64,000 nt of DNA from Pedobacter aquae (GTDB lineage Bacteria; Bacteroidota; Bacteroidia; Sphingobacteriales; Sphingobacteriaceae). Each line of letters opens with the position of its first letter. Positions within the stretch are counted from its first letter, which is position 1. The position numbers and the translations under genes were made by a program. Under the pieces are notes generated by a model. It ran no database searches. It was not told the DNA's origin and saw nothing but the letters and a program-made list of their open reading frames with translations. The stretch covers positions 372,001 to 436,000 of the forward strand of contig NZ_CP043329.1 of NCBI RefSeq assembly GCF_008195825.1, in the 5' to 3' direction. Positions 55,850-64,000 of the stretch are shown here, piece after piece.

Positions 55850-55990
55850 AGGTAGATTTAACTTTAGCGATAAAGATATAGAATTAATACAAAAATTCAC
55901 GAAACTATAGCAAAATTATATACCCTAAACCACCAACTTTTATTAATAAACTGGCTTGGTAGCGGTATTAATTTTCATTTGCTTTGGTGA
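55850..55990. repeat. diverged direct repeat, copy 1
   Basis: The first 37 bases (55850-55886) are identical to 56464-56500, and similarity continues for about 100 more bases with gaps, through a GGCTTGGTAGCGGTAT segment that corresponds to GGGGCGGCAGCGGTATC in copy 2. It is a non-coding dispersed-repeat type. Confidence 0.7.
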
Positions 55991-56028
55991 AAAAAAACTT
56001 TTCAGACAGATAATGGCTGTATACCTTT

Positions 56029-56278
56029 TTATTTCATAAGAGTTTTGTGTGCTTCTAAGATTTGCCCACATCTATCAGTTTCCTTTATCCACTCCCTCAA
56101 ATCAGCATCTAACCAAGTTAGTATTTCCAATATATCTTGTCTATAAAAATGATTCAGAAATAGCAATATTAGCTTTAAAATGTAGGAGAGCTTTGTCTAA
56201 ATCGTTATAATGTGCTAACAAATAAGGTTTTACTTTATCTTCTGAAAGTATTTTTATTAGTAACCTAGCTCGGTTCAT
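56029..56278 (-). CDS. small hypothetical protein (frameshifted)
   Basis: From ATG 56278 the frame reads MNRARLLIKILSEDKVKPYL, then shifts. Removing one base from the A5 run at 56145-56149 gives an 82-residue helical protein that continues YRQDILEILTWLDADLREW and ends at 56029. I recognise no family. It lies between two copies of a repeat, so it may be cargo or a remnant of a mobile unit. Confidence 0.5.
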
Positions 56279-56463
56279 AAAAATTATTTACATTTGTATT
56301 GTAGTCCCGGTCAATCCTCTCCCAGATATCTTATGCTGGTGATGTAGCCGGGTTCTTTTTTTACATAGAATTTTCTATCGTTCGCTAAATTTTTTGCATC
56401 AACATTCTTATGTAGTGTTTTATAGGTAATAAACGCCTTCACATTTTAAAATCTTGATATTTT

Positions 56464-56620
56464 AGGTAGATTTAACTTTAGCGATAAAGATATAGAATTA
56501 AATCAAAAATTCACAAAACTGTAAGAACAAGAAATTACCCCAAACCCACCAAACCTGTGTAAACTAAACCGGGGCGGCAGCGGTATCTTTTTGCCTTCGG
56601 TAATTTTTTGTGATATGATT
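56464..56620. repeat. diverged direct repeat, copy 2
   Basis: It begins with the 37 bases shared with copy 1 and goes on through CCCAAACCCACCAAACC and GGGGCGGCAGCGGTATC to about 56620. Together with copy 1 it brackets the small broken gene at 56029-56278. Between the copies, 56290-56460 shows no gene. Confidence 0.7.
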
Positions 56621-56687
56621 ACTTTATGGCAAAAAATTTAGCAAAGCACCGGATTGGCGGTTCAAAACTGTGATGCTATTGCTTTCA

Positions 56688-56729
56688 AAAATTCAAAAGT
56701 GAAAATTCAAAAGTGAAAATTCAAAAGTA
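56688..56729. repeat. three tandem copies of a 14-bp unit
   Basis: The unit AAAATTCAAAAGTG occurs at 56688, 56702 and 56716 (the last copy ends in A). It lies in non-coding sequence just before the hppA terminator. Confidence 0.85.
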
Positions 56730-56764
56730 AAAATTACAAAGGTGTAGAAATCTTATTCCAAACA

Positions 56765-56798
56765 AAAAGAGGATGCCTTATTAAGAACATCCTCTTTT
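56765..56798 (-). terminator. rho-independent terminator after hppA
   Basis: AAAAGAGGATG at 56765-56775 pairs with 56788-56798 around a 12-base loop. On the minus strand a T tract follows, 20 bases after the hppA stop. Confidence 0.85.
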
Positions 56799-56817
56799 CT
56801 GAAATTATTTATAACAA

Positions 56818-59058
56818 TTACTTCTGCTTAAACCTATCAGCCATGCCAGGTTTTGCACAGCATGCTTTTACTTCGCCACTTTTCATAGCGGTTTGGCAAT
56901 GCTCTGTTTTGGCTTTAACCTGTACTGTTGGTTGGGTAGCGTTAACGGCTATGTATGGTGCTATCACCAAAGATACAATAGACATTAATTTGATTAAGAT
57001 GTTCATAGATGGGCCAGAGGTATCTTTAAAAGGATCGCCCACGGTATCTCCAGTTACTGAAGCTTTATGTGGTTCTGATTTTTTGTAATACATCTCGCCA
57101 TTAATTAAAACACCTTTCTCGAAAGATTTTTTAGCGTTATCCCATGCACCACCTGCGTTAGATTGGAAAATACCCATTAACACACCAGATACAGTTACAC
57201 CGGCTAACAAACCTCCTAATACTTCTGGTCCGAAGACGAAACCTACCAAAACTGGGGTAACCAATGCGATAGCACCTGGTAACATCATTTCGCGGATAGA
57301 GGCTTTGGTAGATATGGCAACGCATTTTTCATACTCGGGCTTGGCTTTATATTCCATAATGCCTGGTATTTCGCGGAATTGTCTGCGTACTTCTTGCACC
57401 ATATCCATAGCGGCTCTTCCTACAGCTTGTATACATAGGGCAGAGAAGATGAAAGGAATCATCCCACCAACAAATAAACCAGCTAAAACTGGTGCTTTGT
57501 AAATATCTATAGCATCTATACCCGCTATGCCCACAAAAGCTGCAAAAAGCGCTAATGAGGTAAGTGCGGCAGAAGCAATAGCAAAGCCTTTTCCGGTTGC
57601 TGCGGTGGTATTACCTACGGCATCTAAATTATCAGTACGCTCACGTACTTCTGGAGGTAATTGGCTCATTTCTGCTATACCACCAGCGTTATCAGCAATT
57701 GGTCCGAAGGCATCAATAGCTAATTGCATGGCTGTAGTAGCCATCATACCGGCAGCTGCAATTGCTACACCATATAAACCAGCGAAGTAATAAGATGTCA
57801 TGATACCAGCTGCTAATACCAAAATTGGGATTACGGTAGATTTCATACCTACTGATAAACCAGCGATGATATTGGTTGCATGTCCGGTTGACGATTGTTG
57901 TACAATAGAGTCTACCGGAGCTTTACCCATAGCAGTGTAATATTCGGTAACGATACTCATGATAGTACCTACCACTAAACCTACAATGATGGCGTAAAAT
58001 ACATTGATGCTAGAAAAATCGTAACCTCTTAAGCTTAGGGTTTCTGGTAACATCCACATCACAATAAAATAAGAAGCTATTCCGGTTATCACAATAGATG
58101 ACCAATTACCTAAGTTTAAGGCGTTTTGTACGTTTGAATTTTCATCTTTAATGGTTACAAACCAAGTTCCAATGATAGAGAAGATAATACCTAAACCACA
58201 AATGACCATAGGTAATAATATGGGAGACATGCCACCGAAATTATCTTTAACAATGATTTCTTGTCCTAATACCATGGTTGCTAAGATAGTTGCTACGTAA
58301 GAGCCAAATAAATCTGCACCCATACCAGCAACATCACCCACGTTATCGCCTACGTTATCTGCAATGGTTGCGGGGTTACGTACATCGTCTTCGGGGATTC
58401 CGGCTTCTACTTTACCAACTAAATCTGCACCAACATCGGCAGCTTTGGTATAAATACCACCACCAACACGGGCAAAAAGCGCAATAGATTCTGCACCTAA
58501 AGAGAAACCTGTTAGCACTTCAATAGCGGTTTTTACGGTATGCTCACCTAAATCAGCAAAAATAGAAAGGAAAATGATGAATAAGCCTCCTAAACCTAAA
58601 ACTGCTAAGCCAGCAACGCCTAAACCCATTACGGTACCACCTGTAAAAGAAACTTTTAAAGCTTGTTTTAAGCTAGTACGGGCAGCATGTGTTGTTCTTA
58701 CGTTTGCTTTTGTAGCTACACGCATACCTATATAACCTGCTGTTGCAGAAAAAACTGCACCAATAACAAAGGCTATAGAAATGATCCAGCTAGAGTGTAT
58801 TTCTTTTCCGTTAACTTCATGTATAGAGCCCGAGTATGCTAAAAGAATACCTGCAAATAATACGAAGATGCTTAATACTCTCCACTCGGCTTTTAAGAAT
58901 GCCATAGCACCGTCTGCTATGTAGCCTGCAAGTTCGGTCATTTTTTCATCTCCTGATGGTTGTTTAGATACCCAAATGGATTTGGTAATCATCACGAGGA
59001 TACCAATAAGTCCTAATATTGGTACAACATAAATTAAATTAGTTTGTAAGAAGTCCAT
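56818..59058 (-). CDS. hppA: membrane-bound ion-translocating pyrophosphatase
   Basis: The 746-residue inner-membrane enzyme couples pyrophosphate hydrolysis to H+ or Na+ export through about 16 helices. Substrate motifs [18 protein letters not shown] and [18 protein letters not shown] are present. [10 protein letters not shown] has Ala where K+-independent enzymes have Lys, which points to the K+-dependent class. The C-terminus carries an unusual soluble tail of about 35 residues with three Cys ([19 protein letters not shown]). It is a single-gene unit with its own promoter and terminator. Confidence 0.94.
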   Translation of the reverse strand: MDFLQTNLIYVVPILGLIGILVMITKSIWVSKQPSGDEKMTELAGYIADGAMAFLKAEWRVLSIFVLFAGILLAYSGSIHEVNGKEIHSSWIISIAFVIGAVFSATAGYIGMRVATKANVRTTHAARTSLKQALKVSFTGGTVMGLGVAGLAVLGLGGLFIIFLSIFADLGEHTVKTAIEVLTGFSLGAESIALFARVGGGIYTKAADVGADLVGKVEAGIPEDDVRNPATIADNVGDNVGDVAGMGADLFGSYVATILATMVLGQEIIVKDNFGGMSPILLPMVICGLGIIFSIIGTWFVTIKDENSNVQNALNLGNWSSIVITGIASYFIVMWMLPETLSLRGYDFSSINVFYAIIVGLVVGTIMSIVTEYYTAMGKAPVDSIVQQSSTGHATNIIAGLSVGMKSTVIPILVLAAGIMTSYYFAGLYGVAIAAAGMMATTAMQLAIDAFGPIADNAGGIAEMSQLPPEVRERTDNLDAVGNTTAATGKGFAIASAALTSLALFAAFVGIAGIDAIDIYKAPVLAGLFVGGMIPFIFSALCIQAVGRAAMDMVQEVRRQFREIPGIMEYKAKPEYEKCVAISTKASIREMMLPGAIALVTPVLVGFVFGPEVLGGLLAGVTVSGVLMGIFQSNAGGAWDNAKKSFEKGVLINGEMYYKKSEPHKASVTGDTVGDPFKDTSGPSMNILIKLMSIVSLVIAPYIAVNATQPTVQVKAKTEHCQTAMKSGEVKACCAKPGMADRFKQK

Positions 59059-59380
59059 ACATGTAATCGCTTTTTTTTAAATGGTTTATAATTGTGTTAT
59101 TTCAAATTTAGCAGGGTATTTCATAAAAGCAAATTTTTAAGAATAATATTATGTTTCAGGAGCTTAGTTTTTGGTTTTTTTAATGAGGTTTAGTTTTTTG
59201 ATGAGCTGATGGATTGTGGCAGTTAAGTTTAATGTTCAAAGGAACTTCCTAAATATCTGCCATTAGGGGGCTTTCCATTTAATACTCTTAACTGCTGACA
59301 TCGGTCATCAGACTTTATACTTTCAACTTTCCACTATCATTAAATAAAATCAATTATATTTAAAATATAATTAATTAAAC
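59059..59380. other. intergenic region between hppA and an APC permease gene
   Basis: This gap of 322 bases holds the hppA promoter (59103-59132) and, at about 59290-59335, a simple repeated text (CATCGGTCATCAGACTTT then ACTTTCAACTTTCC) related to the flanks of the four-helix-bundle insertion near 62.5-63.0 kb. I see no gene. Confidence 0.5.
59103..59132 (-). promoter_or_regulatory. hppA promoter (TTG - 19 bp - TAAATTTG)
   Basis: On the minus strand, TTG (59132-59130) and TAAATTTG (59110-59103) fit the Bacteroidota consensus, 44 bases upstream of the hppA ATG. Confidence 0.6.
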
Positions 59381-60828
59381 ATGCAAGAAACCACCATGAA
59401 AAGAGAGCTAGGGCTGCTAGACTCTACAATGATAGTAGCCGGCTCTATGATAGGCTCAGGGATATTTTTAGTAAGTTCTGATATTGCCAGACAAGTTGGT
59501 TCTCCGGGTATTATCCTTTTAATTTGGCTTATTACAGGTATTATTACCTTGATAGCAGCTTTAAGTTACGGGGAATTGGCTGGTATGATGCCGCAAGCAG
59601 GTGGTCAATATGTTTATTTAAAAGAAGCTTATAATCCCATGATAGGTTTTCTCTTCGGGTGGACGGTTTTTACGGTTATTCAAACCGGAATTATAGCAGC
59701 CGTAGCCATTGCGTTTGCCAAATATACGGCAGAGATTATTCCCTTTTTCGATCAGAAAAATATCTTATTCAGTTTAGGAGGCTTTAGTTTAAATCATACA
59801 CAATTGCTAGCCATTGTCATGATATGCTTTTTAACTTTTATAAACCTACAAGGAGTAAAAAGTGCAAAGTTGGTACAAACAATTTTTACCATTGCTAAGC
59901 TTTTAGCTTTGTTAGGGCTCATTATAGCAGGTATTTATGTTGGTTTAAATAGTGAAGCTTTCTTTTCTAATTTGGATAATTTTTGGGCTCCTTACCAAAC
60001 AAAAGTGAACGAGGATGGAACAATTTCTACCGAATTGCTTGGTGGTGTTTTACTTTTTGGTGCTATGGGCGCTGCTATGGTAGGTTCTTTATTTTCATCA
60101 GATACTTGGAATAACATCACCTATATAGCTGGTGAAGTAAAAATCCTGAAAAGAATATTCCGCTGAGTTTACTGTTTGGAACTTTAATCGTAACCATATT
60201 ATATATCTTGGCTAATGTGGCTTATTTGATGCTATTGCCTGTAAGTGGTTCGCCAGATGGGGCTACGGTTTTAGAGCGTGGAATCATGTTTGCCTCACAA
60301 GATAGGGTAGGTACAGCTGCGGCTTCGGTCATTTTTGGAAGTGCAGCAGCAGCTATCATGGCCTTATTAATTATGGTATCTACTTTTGGTTGCAATAATG
60401 GTTTAATACTTTCTGGTGCTAGATTATATTATGCTATGGCTCAAGATGGGGTATTTTTCAAAAGAGCAGCAACTTTAAATAAAAAGGATGTACCGGGTTT
60501 TGCCCTTATTCTACAAGCTTTTTGGGCAGCTTTATTATGTTTATCAGGTACTTATGGTCAACTGTTAGATTATAGCGTTTTCTCTGCTTTACTATTTTAT
60601 ATTGTTACCATTGCTGGGATATTTATTTTAAGGATAAAAAGACCAGATTGGAAAAGACCTTACAAAGCTTTTGGTTATCCTTTTTTACCTGCGCTATATA
60701 TACTTTTAGCTTCTGCTATTTGTATTGATTTATTGATTTACAAACCAGATACCTGCGGCTGGGGTTTAGGAATAGTTGTTTTAGGAATTCCAGTTTATTA
60801 TGTTTGGAAATATTTTGATAAAAAATAA
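59381..60828 (+). CDS. APC family amino acid permease (frameshifted)
   Basis: The first 262 residues contain VAGSMIGSGIFLVSSDIARQ and ALSYGELAGMMPQAGGQYVY, the LAT/APA-like APC type. The frame stops after YIAGEVK. Adding one A to the A5 run at 60139-60143 gives NPKKNIPLSLLFGT and joins the rest (LSGARLYYAMAQDGVFF), 482 residues with 12 membrane helices. It would exchange or import amino acids. It differs from the two cationic-type permeases elsewhere in the window. Confidence 0.86.
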
Positions 60829-60842
60829 ACAAAACCTAACCT

Positions 60843-61556
60843 ATGAAAAAAAAATTATTAATTGTAGCGATAGCTTTTGCTAACGCTAAAGGATTTGCGC
60901 AAACCGAAACACCAAAAACTAATGCGCCTGCTGTTACCAGAGAAATTATTGTAGTAGATTCTACAGGCATGCCTTATTCTACAGAATATTGGAATAAAGC
61001 AGTAAAATCAGGTAAATATAAATTAGAGCGCATGTATGAGATGGGGCAGCAACCCAAATTTTTACTGAAGCAGCGAACAGAGGAAGAACTAGATGAGAGG
61101 TTAGAGAAATCTCTAAGACCCCGCTTAAGTACTTGTTTTAAAGATGGAGACACCTTTAAATATTCTAATTTAACAGATATCACAGGTAAGAAAATAGCTG
61201 CTAAAGATTTAGTAGGGAAGATATTGGTTATCAATTTTTGGTTTATCGCTTGTCCGCCTTGCAGGCAAGAAATACCAGAGTTGAATGATTTGGTTAAGAA
61301 ATTTGCCAATGAAAAGGATGTAGTTTTTATAGCCATTGCTTTAGATAAAGCTGAGCAAATAGAAAACTTCCTAAAACTAATTCCTTTTAATTATAGCCAA
61401 GTTCCGGATGCGAGGTATTATGCTGAGAAATTTGGCGTTACTCAATATCCCACCCACGTTATTATAGATAGAAGCGCTAAAGTAAGTTATCATGCTGTAG
61501 GCGGTGGTGCGGTTAATACTTATTGGTTAAAGAAAACCATCAAAGGCTTATTATAA
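60843..61556 (+). CDS. TlpA family thiol-disulfide oxidoreductase
   Basis: The 237-residue protein has a signal peptide ending near KGFAQT, an N-terminal region of about 90 residues of unknown fold, and a thioredoxin-like domain with NFWFIACPPCRQEIPEL (CPPC active site near residue 136) and the cis-Pro in TQYPTHVIIDR. It probably reduces disulfides in the periplasm. It lies 14 bases after the permease locus and may be co-transcribed with it. Confidence 0.88.
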   Translation: MKKKLLIVAIAFANAKGFAQTETPKTNAPAVTREIIVVDSTGMPYSTEYWNKAVKSGKYKLERMYEMGQQPKFLLKQRTEEELDERLEKSLRPRLSTCFKDGDTFKYSNLTDITGKKIAAKDLVGKILVINFWFIACPPCRQEIPELNDLVKKFANEKDVVFIAIALDKAEQIENFLKLIPFNYSQVPDARYYAEKFGVTQYPTHVIIDRSAKVSYHAVGGGAVNTYWLKKTIKGLL

Positions 61557-61611
61557 TTCTCATCTTGATATCATCTATGATATAATCTCATCATAATCCA
61601 TACATAATTGT

Positions 61612-61619
61612 TAATTTTG
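61612..61619 (+). promoter_or_regulatory. aguB -7 promoter element (TAATTTTG)
   Basis: It is an exact TAnnTTTG match 22 bases before the aguB ATG at 61642. Confidence 0.5.
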
Positions 61620-61641
61620 CCGCCTGTTAATAATCTGTGGA

Positions 61642-62514
61642 ATGAATAAAAATGTAAAAGTGGGTATGGTACAGATGTCTTGCACTTCAAATAAGCAAGA
61701 AAATCTAGATAAAGCCATCCAAAAAGTTAGAGAAGCTGCAGCAAAAGGCGCTCAAATTATTTGTTTACAAGAACTTTTTACGTCCCTATATTTTTGTGAT
61801 GTAGAAGATTATGATAATTTCAAACTGGCAGAAAGCATTCCAGGGCCTTCTACAGATGCCTTGCAAAAAGTAGCTGCCGAGCTTGGTGTGGTTATCATAG
61901 CTTCTTTATTTGAGAAAAGAGCAGAAGGTTTATACCATAATACAACAGCAGTTTTAGATGCAGATGGTGCTTATTTAGGTAAATACCGTAAAATGCATAT
62001 TCCGGATGACCCTGGCTTTTACGAGAAATTTTATTTTACTCCTGGAGATTTAGGTTACAAAGTTTTCAAAACCAAATTTGCTACTATTGGAGTTTTAATC
62101 TGTTGGGATCAATGGTATCCAGAAGCGGCTAGGATTACCGCTTTAATGGGAGCAGAAATTTTATTTTACCCTACCGCAATTGGTTGGGCTAATACCCAAG
62201 ACGAAGCAACTAATACCGAGCAATATAACGCTTGGCAAACCATACAACGTTCTCATGCTGTAGCTAATGGTGTACATGTGGTAAGTGTAAACAGGGTAGG
62301 TGAAGAAGCTGGTTTAAGATTTTGGGGAGGTTCTTTTATCTCTAACCCTTTCGGGAGCTTAATTTATAAAGCTTCACATGATGATGAAGAAATTATTGTA
62401 GAAGAATTAGATTTGGCAAAATCAGATAATTACAGAACACATTGGCCTTTCTTACGCGACAGAAGAATTGATTCTTACCAACCCATTGTGAAAAGGTATA
62501 TTGATGAAGATTGA
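61642..62514 (+). CDS. aguB: N-carbamoylputrescine amidase
   Basis: This 290-residue nitrilase-superfamily enzyme hydrolyses N-carbamoylputrescine to putrescine. Its Glu-Lys-Cys triad appears in CLQELF (Glu44), YRKMHIPDDPGFYEKFYF (Lys about 117) and VLICWDQWYPEAAR (Cys about 154). The assignment to AguB, not another nitrilase, is supported by the agmatine deiminase gene downstream, which makes its substrate. The two genes are separated by a four-helix-bundle gene. Confidence 0.92.
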   Translation: MNKNVKVGMVQMSCTSNKQENLDKAIQKVREAAAKGAQIICLQELFTSLYFCDVEDYDNFKLAESIPGPSTDALQKVAAELGVVIIASLFEKRAEGLYHNTTAVLDADGAYLGKYRKMHIPDDPGFYEKFYFTPGDLGYKVFKTKFATIGVLICWDQWYPEAARITALMGAEILFYPTAIGWANTQDEATNTEQYNAWQTIQRSHAVANGVHVVSVNRVGEEAGLRFWGGSFISNPFGSLIYKASHDDEEIIVEELDLAKSDNYRTHWPFLRDRRIDSYQPIVKRYIDED

Positions 62515-62560
62515 TAAGTCTGAAGTCTGATGACCGTTGACCGCAGTCTAAAATATTTTT

Positions 62561-62914
62561 ATGGCATTTAAATTCGAAAGTCTTAAAGTTTGGCAAAAAG
62601 CCATCGACTTGTCGGTAGCTATTGATTTACTTACAAAATCTTTTCCTAAAGAAGAATTGTATATCCTAACCTCACAAATGAAAAGAGCTTGTGATTCAAT
62701 TTCTTTGAATATAGCCGAGGGAAGTACAAACCAATCTAATGCAGAGTTTGCAAGATTTTTATCATATGCTATTCGTTCAAATATAGAGGTTGTCAGTTGT
62801 CTTCACTTAGCAATAAAAAGAGAGATTATGAATCAAGGTGATTTTGATTCTATTTATAAACAGTGTGAAGAGATTCATGCTATGCTTATTGCATTAAAGA
62901 AATCATTAAAATGA
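62561..62914 (+). CDS. four helix bundle protein (S23/IVS type)
   Basis: The 117-residue helical protein begins MAFKFESLKVWQKAIDLSV and contains SQMKRACDSISLNIAEGST and FLSYAIRSNIEVVSCLHLA, the S23/four-helix-bundle family also found in intervening sequences of 23S rRNA genes. Its function is unknown. Its stop overlaps the ATG of the downstream gene (ATGA). Repetitive GACCG/GCGGAC-type text on both sides suggests that it was inserted between aguB and aguA. Confidence 0.9.
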   Translation: MAFKFESLKVWQKAIDLSVAIDLLTKSFPKEELYILTSQMKRACDSISLNIAEGSTNQSNAEFARFLSYAIRSNIEVVSCLHLAIKREIMNQGDFDSIYKQCEEIHAMLIALKKSLK

Positions 62915-64000
62915 AATATTCAGCAAGCCAGCAGACCGATAATAGCAAACTGTCGACTCAAGGTGACAATACAAGTGTCCCAACCAATCAGCGGACAGCG
63001 GACGGCAGACTTTCAACTCACTTGAAAGGCTACTCTTTCCCACCAGAGTGGGCGCCACATGAAGCAACATGGCTTTCTTGGCCGCATAAGGAAGCAAGTT
63101 GGCCGGGTAAAATAGATATGATTTATCCTAGATATGCGGAGTTTATCAAATATTTAGCGCTTTCTGAAAAAGTTAGAATAAATGTAAAAGACGAAGCAAT
63201 GAAAGCTTTTGCGTTAAAGCATATTGAGGCCGCTGGGGCTGATTTATCGCAAATAGAGTTTTATTTTAATCCTAGTAACGATGCTTGGTGCCGAGATCAT
63301 GGTCCGGCTTTCTTGATAAACCCAAATGCGGCTCAAAAGAAAGTTATTGTTGATTGGGGATTTAATGCTTGGGGTGGTAAATATCCTCCTTTTGATTTGG
63401 ATGATGTTATCCCAACTAAAATAGCCGAGCATTTTAATATTCCTGTTTATCATCCTGGTATCATTATGGAAGGTGGCTCAGTAGAATTTAATGGTGCTGG
63501 CACTATCTTAACTTCTAGAAGTTGCTTGTTAAATGAGAATAGAAATCCACATCTTAACCAAGAACAAATAGAACAATACCTAAAAGATTATTATGGTGCC
63601 CAGCAAATTTTATGGGTTAGCGATGGTATAGTTGGGGATGATACCGACGGACATATTGATGATACAGTAAGATTCGTGAATGAAAATACCGTTTTAACTG
63701 TTGTTGAGGATAATCCGGAAGATGAAAACTACGAACTCTTGCAAACCAATTTAAGAGAATTGAAAGAGATGCGTTTACTAAATGGAGATGCACTTAATAT
63801 CATAGAATTGCCTATGCCAGATGCTGTTATTTTTGAAGATACGCGTTTACCTGCCTCATATGCTAATTTTTATATCAGCAATGGCCATGTGATAGTACCA
63901 ACTTACCGTTGCGATAAAGATAAAATTGCTTTAGAAATTATAGCTAAATGCTTTCCTGATAGAGAAACTATTGGGATAGATTCAACAGATATCATTTGGG
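62911..64000 (+). CDS. aguA: agmatine deiminase (3' end outside the window)
   Basis: The enzyme hydrolyses agmatine to N-carbamoylputrescine, the substrate of AguB. The window holds about 363 residues: GYSFPPEWAPHEATWLSWP, DAWCRDHGPAF, GGSVEFNG and DDTDGHIDDTVRF are family motifs of the guanidine-modifying fold. The catalytic Cys near the C-terminus lies beyond the window. From ATG 62911 the first 37 residues (Ser/Thr/Gln-rich) do not look like the family, and TTG 63022 gives a normal start. The extra residues come from repetitive sequence next to the four-helix-bundle gene. Confidence 0.9.
   Translation, partial: MKYSASQQTDNSKLSTQGDNTSVPTNQRTADGRLSTHLKGYSFPPEWAPHEATWLSWPHKEASWPGKIDMIYPRYAEFIKYLALSEKVRINVKDEAMKAFALKHIEAAGADLSQIEFYFNPSNDAWCRDHGPAFLINPNAAQKKVIVDWGFNAWGGKYPPFDLDDVIPTKIAEHFNIPVYHPGIIMEGGSVEFNGAGTILTSRSCLLNENRNPHLNQEQIEQYLKDYYGAQQILWVSDGIVGDDTDGHIDDTVRFVNENTVLTVVEDNPEDENYELLQTNLRELKEMRLLNGDALNIIELPMPDAVIFEDTRLPASYANFYISNGHVIVPTYRCDKDKIALEIIAKCFPDRETIGIDSTDIIW

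Noticed and set aside
56308-56355. Possible small structured RNA (CCCGG ... CCGGG followed by T7)
   Set aside because: Only five pairs close a loop of more than 30 bases, and no known RNA class fits. It is too weak to annotate.
56688-56729. CRISPR-like array
   Set aside because: The three 14-bp units are directly adjacent with no spacers, so this is a simple tandem repeat.

Overview
The window looks like chromosomal DNA of a Bacteroidota bacterium, most likely from the Sphingobacteriaceae (Pedobacter-like). The reasons are the AT-rich composition, type IX secretion proteins (PorP/SprF, PorT, type A and type B sorting domains), the -33/-7 promoter type with a TAnnTTTG box, few Shine-Dalgarno sites, and the Bacteroidota-typical order nadK - DUF6089 - uppS - bamA - ompH - ompH - murI. 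No tRNA, rRNA, CRISPR array or intact insertion sequence was recognised.

Layout. 1-4.3 kb: a gliding/T9SS surface operon (type B sorting-domain protein, PorP/SprF, OmpA with PD40 repeats). 4.3-16.9 kb: mostly minus-strand housekeeping (Bcp, M23 peptidase, FAH hydrolase, APC permease, Dabb protein, M3 oligopeptidase, UbiA-type prenyltransferase, EngB), with kup and a Fic gene on the plus strand. 17.1-28.5 kb: ubiE-porT, SDR, YqeY, hydrolase and CBS genes, then the nadK to murI envelope block. 28.6-36.3 kb: nuoHIJKLMN, the membrane half of complex I plus NuoI, without nuoA-G. 36.5-52.2 kb: Amt, an amidophosphoribosyltransferase, dCMP deaminase, M20 peptidase, GuaA, RsmB-type methylase, MarC, an APC permease, a TruC-like pseudouridine synthase and a YdeI-like protein. 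52.2-56.8 kb: an accessory island holding a zeta-like kinase with a 52-residue partner, a broken AraC regulator, mazEF, the 3' end of a group II intron, a signal-bearing superoxide dismutase, a 40-bp perfect palindrome, duplicated repeats and a small broken gene. 56.8-64 kb: HppA pyrophosphatase, APC permease, TlpA-like protein, and aguB/aguA for agmatine breakdown with a four-helix-bundle gene inserted between them.

The most striking property of the sequence is technical or evolutionary. At least twelve loci carry single-base frameshifts, nearly all one-base losses in short homopolymers, and one of them is the only NAD kinase gene seen. The affected proteins read through perfectly when one base is restored. 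This points to residual indel errors of the assembly more than to mass pseudogenisation. Frameshifted genes are therefore annotated as whole loci, with the break position given.

The best biological leads are the kinase plus 52-residue pair in the island, the 40-bp palindrome upstream of an unusual superoxide dismutase (Ala at the usual gateway Tyr), a hairpin insertion inside domain V of the intron remnant, and apparently leaderless promoters at guaA and engB.
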